Below are positions 7,224-12,443 of a DNA stretch of 17,925 nucleotides, piece after piece. Below the pieces are notes generated by a model, which was not told where the DNA came from, did no database searches, and saw only the letters and a program-made list of their open reading frames with translations. A program made the position numbers and the translations under genes. The stretch is from an uncultured Bacteroidota bacterium (GTDB lineage Bacteria > Bacteroidota > Bacteroidia > Chitinophagales > Chitinophagaceae). The DNA is taken from positions 1 through 17,925 of the forward strand of contig CAMLKS010000009.1 of NCBI GenBank assembly GCA_946480675.1. The letters run 5' to 3'. Within the stretch, counting starts at the first letter, position 1; each line of letters opens with the position of its first letter.

Positions 7224-7248
7224 AACCCCGGCTTTCAGGCCCGGGGTT
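7224..7248 (-). terminator. terminator after the 33-codon ORF
   Basis: Stem AACCCCG / CGGGGTT around a loop with further GC pairs; on the minus strand it is followed by TTCTTATTT. It lies 26 bp after the stop of the small ORF at 7274-7375. Confidence 0.75.
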
Positions 7249-7273
7249 GCTCACTATATAGGGGATCAACAAT

Positions 7274-7375
7274 CTAGTTTTTGATGCATACCGCTACCAG
7301 CACATTGCTGCTGCTGCCTTTATCCAGGCTGCTGGCTGGTACGAGTACTATAGAAAAATTATCTTCCTTTTTCAT
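7274..7375 (-). CDS. 33-residue ORF between RNA copies B and C
   Basis: ATG at 7375 to TAG. The product begins MKKEDNFSIVLVPASSLDKG and continues SSSNVLVAVCIKN. The leader (taaaacaacaagaat) is A-rich as for real genes of this phylum, and a terminator follows the stop. It lies just downstream of the terminator of RNA B with no clear promoter of its own, so it may be expressed by read-through of that terminator, making RNA B a possible leader or attenuator. The TTTTCTATAGT near its 5' end also occurs in the conserved 3' block of RNAs B and C. No family recognised; it could be a short regulatory or secreted peptide, or chance. Confidence 0.45.
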   Translation of the reverse strand: MKKEDNFSIVLVPASSLDKGSSSNVLVAVCIKN

Positions 7376-7390
7376 ATTCTTGTTGTTTTA

Positions 7391-7422
7391 AAAAAAATAA
7401 GCCCCGAACGATACCGGGGCTT
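7391..7422 (-). terminator. terminator of RNA B
   Basis: Minus strand stem AAGCCCCG / CGGGGCTT (8 bp plus one G-U pair) followed by an A and eight T. One stem pair covaries with the equivalent terminator at 7036-7059. Confidence 0.9.
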
Positions 7423-7511
7423 CATTACATATGAACTATAGAAAACACACTCGAAATTTTAAAGGTTACTATATCCGCTTTCCCCATTTCTTTTTCCTCA
7501 TCGTAACCTGT
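7391..7511 (-). ncRNA. structured small RNA, copy B (about 120 nt)
   Basis: Begins just after promoter PB and ends at the terminator 7391-7422. Stem AGGUUAC (7509-7503) / GUAACCU (7469-7463) is in the same place as the longer stem in copy C, with a G-C to A-U double change that keeps pairing. The middle (about 7500-7470) is purine-rich and differs fully from copy C, as expected of a loop or a specificity region. The 3' block 7455-7421 matches copy C almost base for base. An ATG-started 20-codon frame (MGKADIVTFKISSVFSIVHM) crosses this RNA, but copy C lacks an ATG for it, so an RNA role is favoured. Confidence 0.65.
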
Positions 7512-7513
7512 AC

Positions 7514-7546
7514 CAAAGGTAGTATGCAGCCATCTGCTGTTCCAAA
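7514..7546 (-). promoter_or_regulatory. promoter PB
   Basis: Minus strand: TTTG (7546-7543), 21 bp, TACCTTTG (7521-7514). Same spacing and flanks as PC. Confidence 0.85.
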
Positions 7547-7605
7547 TAATAGAGGTGAACGCGGGTATTATTGGGGCAAATGAAAAAGGGCTACCAAACG
7601 CACCT

Positions 7606-7673
7606 AAAAACGAAAATCCCGGGACTAACCCGGGATACCCTACACCATGAAAACCTATCAAAAAAACCTTACG
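7606..7673 (-). ncRNA. short RNA, unit A (about 65 nt)
   Basis: Promoter PA is followed within about 40 nt by a strong terminator (7616-7636), so the predicted transcript is only about 65 nt and codes nothing beyond AUG-GUG-UAG. It lacks the stem and 3' block of RNAs B and C. It may be a deletion remnant of the same repeat or a minimal member. Confidence 0.4.
7616..7636 (-). terminator. terminator of unit A
   Basis: Perfect 8-bp stem ATCCCGGG / CCCGGGAT with a 5-nt loop, followed on the minus strand by TTTCGTTTTT. Confidence 0.82.
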
Positions 7674-7676
7674 ATA

Positions 7677-7709
7677 CAAATGTAATCTGCAATATCAACG
7701 CTATGCAAA
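7677..7709 (-). promoter_or_regulatory. promoter PA
   Basis: Minus strand: TTTG (7709-7706), 21 bp, TACATTTG (7684-7677), a perfect TAnnTTTG. Upstream bases (ATGCATTCACNTCTATTA) are shared with PC. Confidence 0.82.
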
Positions 7710-7803
7710 TAATAGAAGTGAATGCATGAAAAGTTGTGGTGAATGTGCAAAACCGTGTTGATAATATGCATAACGTTTAATGCTAAAGAATGTTTAATTA
7801 GCG

Positions 7804-7811
7804 TATATTTG
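7804..7811 (+). promoter_or_regulatory. -7 box of the 7837 gene
   Basis: TATATTTG, a perfect match to TAnnTTTG, 25 bp before the ATG, followed by an A-rich leader. No good -33 TTTG at the usual distance. Confidence 0.65.
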
Positions 7812-7836
7812 TCTTAATAAAAAAAACACTATTACC

Positions 7837-8211
7837 ATGAAACGCCCTAACTACCACATTGTGCGCCGGTTGCTGCAAAAGCATGTAGCCCTCATGTCCC
7901 AATTATCGCTGCTGGGCGATATGGGGATAGAGATAGGCATACTGAACAACCTGAACCTGGATGATGTAGCACTGGATATCATCGGCTTTCCGCCCGATAA
8001 TACTACCGAATTCAATTACAGCACAGACCCTGCCTTTTTTAGCCCCGTGAAGCGTACCGACTTTGAGAACCGCTTTTGCCGCGACCCGTGGTGCTGGCTG
8101 GCATTTGAGCTGCGCCCGGCCGATATTGATGGTTTTGTAGAAAAGCTGTATGATGATTATGATACACTGATATTGCAACGCCCGCACCTTTTCGTGCTGC
8201 GTGAAAGGTGA
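7837..8211 (+). CDS. unrecognised 124-residue protein
   Basis: Complete frame with ATG start, promoter box and A-rich leader directly upstream. The product is cytoplasmic: a basic helical N terminus (MKRPNYHIVRRLLQKHVALM), a middle with GDMGIEIGILNNLNLDDVALDIIGFP, and an acidic part with DPWCWLAFELRPADIDGFVEKLYDDYD. I do not recognise a family. Its neighbours include another unknown small gene and a phage terminase, so it may belong to a decayed mobile element; the context alone does not prove that. The predicted RNA at 8297 is transcribed in the same direction from its own promoter. Confidence 0.75.
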   Translation: MKRPNYHIVRRLLQKHVALMSQLSLLGDMGIEIGILNNLNLDDVALDIIGFPPDNTTEFNYSTDPAFFSPVKRTDFENRFCRDPWCWLAFELRPADIDGFVEKLYDDYDTLILQRPHLFVLRER

Positions 8212-8240
8212 ACAAGCCTGTATTGCTTTGCTAATCAGAT

Positions 8241-8291
8241 GTTAAGCAGCGAGGTTAATTTGGTTTCAGCGTCATATCGATAGCATATTTG
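8241..8291 (+). promoter_or_regulatory. promoter P3, same layout as P1 and P2
   Basis: GTTAAG (8241-8246), then 13 bp counted from GTTAA, TTTG (8259-8262), 21 bp, CATATTTG (8284-8291). The half-site to -33 spacing is identical to P1 and P2. The distal half-site expected 22 bp further up (8219-8223) is degenerate (GCCTGTATTG). After the -7 box the leader reads ATCAAACAAACAGCAATG, close to the leaders of the two secreted-protein genes. Confidence 0.7.
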
Positions 8292-8296
8292 TAGCA

Positions 8297-8434
8297 TCAA
8301 ACAAACAGCAATGAAAAAATCGTTCTGAATCGTTTATACGCAGCCATGTGGCGCTTAAGCATATGCTTTACACATCATCGCCCCGCTCCCCGTTTGTTTG
8401 TTTGTCCGGGAGACGGGGCGATGGTGTGCTTTTT
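8297..8434 (+). ncRNA. hairpin RNA with UUUG-repeat loop (possible antisense regulator)
   Basis: Predicted transcript of about 138 nt from P3 to a strong intrinsic terminator. It contains only a five-codon frame (8311-8328, MKKSF). Its loop 8391-8406 is CGUUUGUUUGUUUGUC. This is complementary over 12 nt to the leader of the 10311-10862 mRNA, directly next to its AUG (10862-10873), and over 14 nt to the AAAC repeats in the leader of the 347-901 mRNA (911-932). Bases 8298-8307 of the RNA can also pair with the loop (10 bp), which could mask it. Alternative: the remains of a third paralogous secreted-protein gene that kept its promoter and leader but lost its body. Function is inferred. Confidence 0.5.
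8371..8433 (+). terminator. long stem terminator of the P3 RNA
   Basis: 5' arm CACATCATCGCCCCG then CTCCC (8371-8390). 3' arm GGGAG then CGGGGCGATGGTGTG (8408-8428). The pairing is broken by one C/A mismatch and one wobble pair, and is followed by CTTTTT. Much longer than an ordinary terminator, which suggests the hairpin itself may have a role. Confidence 0.85.
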
Positions 8435-8618
8435 ACCAGGGTTGGCAGCTTGTTATCAATTGGGTATGCCTGTGTTTTATTTTTAATGGCTTGCGTGTTC
8501 ATAATCATTTCTATATGCTGCCGATAAAAACACATGAATAAATAGCCTATTTCTTCGTACTTTATGCATGGTTACAAATAATATGATGGCCCGCTGATAG
8601 TGCAATATATCCGTGCTG

Positions 8619-8626
8619 TATATTTG
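8619..8626 (+). promoter_or_regulatory. -7 box of the 8669 gene
   Basis: TATATTTG, a perfect TAnnTTTG, 42 bp before ATG 8669. Its position excludes the GTG at 8600 as the start of the gene. Confidence 0.6.
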
Positions 8627-8668
8627 TTTATATCCCTTTTTCTCAAACGAATAAACTTGACTACAGTG

Positions 8669-8917
8669 ATGCAGGAAGAAATGATAATGGAAGAGATCGT
8701 TCCTAAACCAAACAAATTCAAACTATACCTGGGCGGTGATAAAGACAAGCACATAGGCTGGGTAAAAGTATTCAGCGGGGTGAATGTGATAGAGTATGAA
8801 GCCGAACACCAGTCGCTGCGAAACACGCACACATTTATGATATTGCCGATAGGCGATGTGCTGCATGTGGAGTGCTATGGTGCCTTCGACAGGAGTAAGC
8901 ACAAGCTGCCATACTAA
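8669..8917 (+). CDS. unrecognised 82-residue protein
   Basis: The frame is open from a GTG at 8600, but a promoter -7 box at 8619-8626 lies inside that extension, so ATG 8669 (MQEEMIMEEI) is chosen; ATGs at 8681 and 8687 are alternatives. The product is a small soluble protein with strand-like segments FKLYLGG, WVKVFSGVNVIEYEAEH, THTFMILPIGDVLHVECYGAF. No family recognised. It converges on the terminase gene with 29 bp between stops. It could be a leftover of the same phage-like element, which is a guess from position. Confidence 0.7.
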   Translation: MQEEMIMEEIVPKPNKFKLYLGGDKDKHIGWVKVFSGVNVIEYEAEHQSLRNTHTFMILPIGDVLHVECYGAFDRSKHKLPY

Positions 8918-8946
8918 TCCATATTCCTGCTACTAATACACATGGG

Positions 8947-10221
8947 TTATGCGGCCTTGCCGATGCTTACTTTGTCTGCATAGTCTTTAAACCATGCCTG
9001 GAAGAAATAGCGGAAGCAATCGAAAATATCCATCTTGTATATGCCTCGGTCTTTCTTTAACAACCCGGGCGTGCTGCTGTCTTCATCTACCGTGGCAATG
9101 GTGCAATCGTTTATCAGCAGCGGGCAGCCTTCCTGCGATATGTAGATGTTAGGGTATTGGTGCAGCAATGTATTTATCAGTGCACGGCTATCGTTATGAT
9201 GCAGGTTGCGGGTATTGAGCTGCATTTGTTTTTCGCTCAGGTTGAGGAAGGCACGTATCATGTGATAATAGCTGCTATTGCGGCCATCGAAACCTACATT
9301 GCCATGGCTGCCCGAGGCATCGCCCGTTACATGCAGTATGCTGCTGCCGTATGTTGCCTTTATCTGCGCGCATAATTCTGATAACTGTCCTTTTACAGCA
9401 AATTCCTTAATGAAGTGTATGAAGCTATCGCGCTTGCCTTTGTGCGGGCTCATTTGTGCTACCAGGCAGGTGAGCGGGTCGCGGTTGAAATCGAACGACA
9501 GGTATACGGGGTAATCGCGCAAGAAGGGTAATGCGGGTTTCAGGTGCTTATCGCGATTGAAAGCAAAGAGCCAGGGCGCGTTGTTTTCCCGCAATCCCCA
9601 TTCACCCAATGCATAGATGCGGTACTGGTTCATGTTATAGAGCTTCAACTGTTCTATCTGGTCGCGGTCGGCCTGGGTAAGAAAGGGGTTATCGTGATAG
9701 GTGCTTTTGATATAGGCACATTCCAGCATTGGCTGGTCGAAGAAGTGTTTTTTCAGCCAGTGCTCCTCGTGCATGGGGTTGAAGCAAAGGGTTATCTGTA
9801 TGTTTTCGCGGCCACGTGCGCGGCGGTTCAGCTCCAGGAAATCTTCAAACTCCAGTTCGGCAGCTTCTTCTACCAATATGCGTTCCAGTCCTTCAAAGCT
9901 TTTTAGCTTATCGGGGTCGTCCAGTCCGCGAAATACGATCTGCGACCCATTTTCGTGCGTCATGGTGCGGTCGCTCTTGTTTTCTTTGAATTTGTCCTGC
10001 AGGTCCATTTCCTGTATGCGTGCACGGAAGCCGGGTATCACGCTATCGCGCAGGGTATTGCCTACTTTACGTATCACAAGGGTTTTAACGGTGCGCTCGT
10101 TGGCGATGGCTACTTCTTTCTGTGCGGCGCTGTAGCTTTTGCCGCTGGCGGTGCCGCCATAGCTGAGTACAAAACGGGCCTTTGCATCCATCAGGCGATG
10201 GTAAACGGTGGTGTAGGGCAT
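8947..10221 (-). CDS. phage terminase large subunit (PBSX-type), orphan
   Basis: 424 residues, full length for the family. ATPase domain: Walker A GGTASGKS (22-29), Walker B ILVEEA (115-120) with catalytic Glu E118/E119, coupling motif TLCFNP (144-149). Nuclease domain of RNase H fold: D244 in YLSFDFNRDPLT, D301 in VTGDAS, D398/D401 in KMDIFDCFRY. In tailed phages this motor cuts and packages DNA into the prohead. All catalytic motifs look intact. No small terminase, portal, protease, capsid or integrase gene is in the window, so it is isolated from a phage late operon. It may be a prophage remnant or a domesticated gene. It has its own promoter in a palindrome just upstream (10226-10311), unlike a normal internal phage gene. 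Confidence 0.92.
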   Translation of the reverse strand: MPYTTVYHRLMDAKARFVLSYGGTASGKSYSAAQKEVAIANERTVKTLVIRKVGNTLRDSVIPGFRARIQEMDLQDKFKENKSDRTMTHENGSQIVFRGLDDPDKLKSFEGLERILVEEAAELEFEDFLELNRRARGRENIQITLCFNPMHEEHWLKKHFFDQPMLECAYIKSTYHDNPFLTQADRDQIEQLKLYNMNQYRIYALGEWGLRENNAPWLFAFNRDKHLKPALPFLRDYPVYLSFDFNRDPLTCLVAQMSPHKGKRDSFIHFIKEFAVKGQLSELCAQIKATYGSSILHVTGDASGSHGNVGFDGRNSSYYHMIRAFLNLSEKQMQLNTRNLHHNDSRALINTLLHQYPNIYISQEGCPLLINDCTIATVDEDSSTPGLLKKDRGIYKMDIFDCFRYFFQAWFKDYADKVSIGKAA

Positions 10222-10225
10222 GGTG

Positions 10226-10311
10226 ATAATTCTTAAAAAAAATAAAACAGTTTACTATTGCAAATATACAATAATAAACTGTTTTATAGTATTTTAATTC
10301 CTAAGAATTAT
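10226..10311 (-). promoter_or_regulatory. palindrome with the terminase -7 box at its centre
   Basis: Arms 10243-10260 and 10269-10286 match as inverted repeats at 17 of 18 positions (TAAAACAGTTTACTATTG against CAATAATAAACTGTTTTA). The 8-bp spacer 10261-10268 read on the minus strand is exactly TATATTTG, a perfect -7 box. A second, outer pair ATAATTCTTA (10226-10235) / TAAGAATTAT (10302-10311) encloses it. The dyad suggests an operator for a dimeric repressor sitting on the terminase promoter. It also follows the stop of the upstream gene and could form a terminator hairpin. No -33 TTTG is seen at the usual distance. Confidence 0.7.
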
Positions 10312-10862
10312 TAGTCGTGCGTAGCGGTGTACAGCATGTTTACGGTATAAGTGCCTGCAGGGAATTCAAAACCCGGAGCGGCTTTATACTTAACGCTGAA
10401 AGTTTTATCGCCACGATCGCAATCGTTGAGGATGCGGGTATCGCGATTGCCATCTACGTGCTTGTATTGGTGATAACCGCCATTGATTTGCCCACCGGTA
10501 TTGTTTTCTGAAATCATCAGGTCCAATACATCTTTTACTTCCATGCGTGGTGTGGGGGTAGCGCTACCGGTATAAGTAAAATAGTCGGAAGAAGCTTCCA
10601 TAGAAATATCACATTTCCTGTTAGAGCGTACACGTAATTGCTGTGCCCCGCTTTCTACACCATTTGCATAATCGTTAACGGTAGAGAAAGTAAGGTTAAC
10701 ATCATTGCCCGTACGGGTGCCTGTGCTTACAAAAGTGATTTCGATGGCATCGGTAAGGGATAGTTTGGCTGTTTGCGTAGCGCTGCTGCTGGCATTTTGT
10801 GCATAAGTAGCGGTAGCGCCTAATAGTAACAGGGTGGTTGCGATGATTTGTTTTGCGTTCAT
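10311..10862 (-). CDS. small secreted beta-rich protein, paralogue of 347-901
   Basis: 183 residues with signal peptide MNAKQIIATTLLLLGATATYAQ. Shares with the 347-901 product, in order: SSSATQTA, NDAIE/DAIEITF, STVNDYANGV, LRVRSN-K, YFTYTGSATPTP, NNTGG, TFSVKYKAAPGFEFPAGTYTVNMLYTAT. The central third differs and here holds two Cys (in RKCDIS and NDCDRG). Probably a beta-sandwich exported to periplasm or surface; no named family recognised. Promoter P2 has the same layout as P1, and its leader ends GACAAACAAACATG. Its stop lies at the edge of the terminase palindrome. Having two such genes 9.4 kb apart under equal control suggests related products used together or in alternation. Confidence 0.85.
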   Translation of the reverse strand: MNAKQIIATTLLLLGATATYAQNASSSATQTAKLSLTDAIEITFVSTGTRTGNDVNLTFSTVNDYANGVESGAQQLRVRSNRKCDISMEASSDYFTYTGSATPTPRMEVKDVLDLMISENNTGGQINGGYHQYKHVDGNRDTRILNDCDRGDKTFSVKYKAAPGFEFPAGTYTVNMLYTATHD

Positions 10863-10888
10863 GTTTGTTTGTCTTTAGTTTGATAGTG

Positions 10889-10960
10889 CAAAGATGCAAC
10901 GCGCCGCTGCTCTATACAAACAAAGAGGGGGTGTTAACGCATCATTTGTATTCCGTTAAC
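10889..10960 (-). promoter_or_regulatory. promoter P2 with LytTR-like direct repeats
   Basis: Minus strand: GTTAA (10960-10956) and GTTAA (10938-10934), period 22 bp; 13 bp; TTTG (10920-10917); 20 bp; CATCTTTG (10896-10889). All spacings equal those of P1. The distal half-site shares GCTTGTTAA with P1. The sequence between the sites is otherwise different, so the match is not simply recent duplication. Confidence 0.75.
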
Positions 10961-10974
10961 AAGCGGATAACAAA

Positions 10975-12429
10975 TCACAATTTCACCAGTTTTTCGCGCA
11001 TTAATACTTTGCGGTAATTGCGCAGGGTAATGATGTACACGCCTGCTGCGAGGTGCGCCGTCGGGACTTCTATATTATGTTCGCCTTTGTGAAAGTCGCC
11101 GATGTTTTGGTACAGCAGTTCGTGGCCCACTGCATCGTGTATAGATATGGCCAGTGCCTGCAGTGTATCAGAATGTATTTTAATAAACGCATTGCCAGTA
11201 GTAGGGTTGGGGTACAGGGTAGCTTTCGCCTGCACCTCGGGTGCCTCGGTATAGCGAAATAACTCCAACCCGTAGTCGGCGGTTTCGGCGCACATGTATG
11301 CGGCATCATCATACAGGTACCGATATTGATAGATGAAGTAGGGAGATATGCCGGCAGGTAATGGCATTAGCGAGGAGCTATCTGTTTGCGGGTTGTATAT
11401 ATATACGCGGTTTCGCTCGCTGGTATCGCTAGCGTATATGTTCATGAATATTTTATCGCGGTAGGTGAAAAGATTGTATGCAAACAGCCTCTTGGTATTT
11501 TCTATGGTGCGTACCAGGGTATTGGTGCCTGTGGCAATATTATAGCGCCACAGCTGATGCCCGATATTCGGGTCGAATACCTGGTGGTATATGCCACCTG
11601 CAGCATATGCCAGGCTATGGGCATAAAATACGGATGCAGCATTGTTCATACGGCTGACAACAACAGGCGCGCTATTGCCATCATACCGGCATAATTCATA
11701 TGTGGGGGTAACTGTTGCCGCCATGAAATATAATACACCATCTATTTCCAGGAAGCTATCTTCCATATAACTGGATATATAACTGCGGTCTTTCAGCAGG
11801 CGTTCTGTACGGCCTGTCTGGGGATCGTAGCTGAACAGGCAATAGCTATTCGAGTCTGTATAATGTGCATACAATATCTTGTTTTTGAAAATAGCCAGGG
11901 CATTGATGGAGGAAATAGATTTGGCAATGGCTTTGAGCGAACCCGTGGCGGGGTCGTATTCCGATACGGTATAGCGGCTGCTATCTACACCACCTACAAA
12001 ATAGAGTTTGTTATTCAGTGTGGTTATTTGCCGTATGTAACCAAACACAGCCCATAAGGATAGCTGCTGTATCAGTTGCGGTGCCGATTGCCCGTCCCAC
12101 TTCATCAGGCCCATAACCGAGTTTGGCCCATACGTCATACCTAAGAAATAGACGGTATCATTCAGGGCGATACTGCTGTAAACATGATAAGGGAAGCTGC
12201 TATACACAAAAGGCCCCTGCAGCCCCCGGACGGTATTATACTTATAAAATGCCGTGCCTGAATCGGTACTGGCACTAAAAAGCAAATCGCCCTTGTAGGT
12301 AGTGAATGCATAGGGGTAGCCGCTGCACATAGGGCCGGGGCAAATATCTGCCGCCAGCTCCGTTACCCCATGCTGGGCAAAGGAAATGCCTGACAACAGC
12401 GATAACAGTATGGTACAGATATATTTCAT
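10975..12429 (-). CDS. T9SS cargo protein with ELWxxDGT-like propeller repeats (1)
   Basis: 484 residues. Signal peptide MKYICTILLSLLSGISFAQ. The next segment LAADICPGPMCSGYPYAF has a Cys pair. The body repeats 'label that prints a value' units (KLYFVGGVDSSRYTVSEYDPATGS, KILYAHYTDSNSYCLFSYDPQTGR, VLYFMAATVTPTYELCRYDGNSAP, AYMCAETADYGLELFRY), which resemble ELWxxDGT repeats and predict a beta-propeller. Residues about 404-484 are a type A T9SS C-terminal domain (LYPNP start, LAAGVYIITL, end REKLVKL). The protein should cross the outer membrane by the Por system and be anchored or released. Ligand unknown. It starts 14 bp after the stop of the next gene and is probably its operon partner. Confidence 0.88.
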   Translation of the reverse strand: MKYICTILLSLLSGISFAQHGVTELAADICPGPMCSGYPYAFTTYKGDLLFSASTDSGTAFYKYNTVRGLQGPFVYSSFPYHVYSSIALNDTVYFLGMTYGPNSVMGLMKWDGQSAPQLIQQLSLWAVFGYIRQITTLNNKLYFVGGVDSSRYTVSEYDPATGSLKAIAKSISSINALAIFKNKILYAHYTDSNSYCLFSYDPQTGRTERLLKDRSYISSYMEDSFLEIDGVLYFMAATVTPTYELCRYDGNSAPVVVSRMNNAASVFYAHSLAYAAGGIYHQVFDPNIGHQLWRYNIATGTNTLVRTIENTKRLFAYNLFTYRDKIFMNIYASDTSERNRVYIYNPQTDSSSLMPLPAGISPYFIYQYRYLYDDAAYMCAETADYGLELFRYTEAPEVQAKATLYPNPTTGNAFIKIHSDTLQALAISIHDAVGHELLYQNIGDFHKGEHNIEVPTAHLAAGVYIITLRNYRKVLMREKLVKL

Positions 12430-12443
12430 AATGGTTTGGTTTG

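Larger units (their letters stand above)
7046..7726. repeat. three-copy dispersed repeat carrying promoters and RNA modules
   Basis: Copy C (7046-7198) and copy B (7409-7558) share the promoter block, the first stem, and a 3' block of about 45 bases, with a divergent middle. A third, partial copy (7677-7726) keeps only the promoter block (caaataatagaagtgaatgcat). They are direct repeats, all in minus orientation, lying between the YdeI-like gene and the gene at 7837. Confidence 0.9.

Noticed and set aside
7425..7679. Minus-strand 84-codon ORF through repeat copy B
   Set aside because: It starts at TTG, spans a terminator and a promoter, and the equivalent frame in copy C has a stop upstream and no start codon. 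Conservation is at the base-pair level, so RNA units explain it better.
7046..7726. CRISPR array or insertion-sequence ends
   Set aside because: The repeats are long, only two to three copies, unevenly spaced, contain promoters and terminators, and have no terminal inverted repeats or transposase.
8346..8486. 46-codon ATG ORF on the plus strand
   Set aside because: It runs straight through the long terminator hairpin of the P3 RNA and has no leader or family resemblance.
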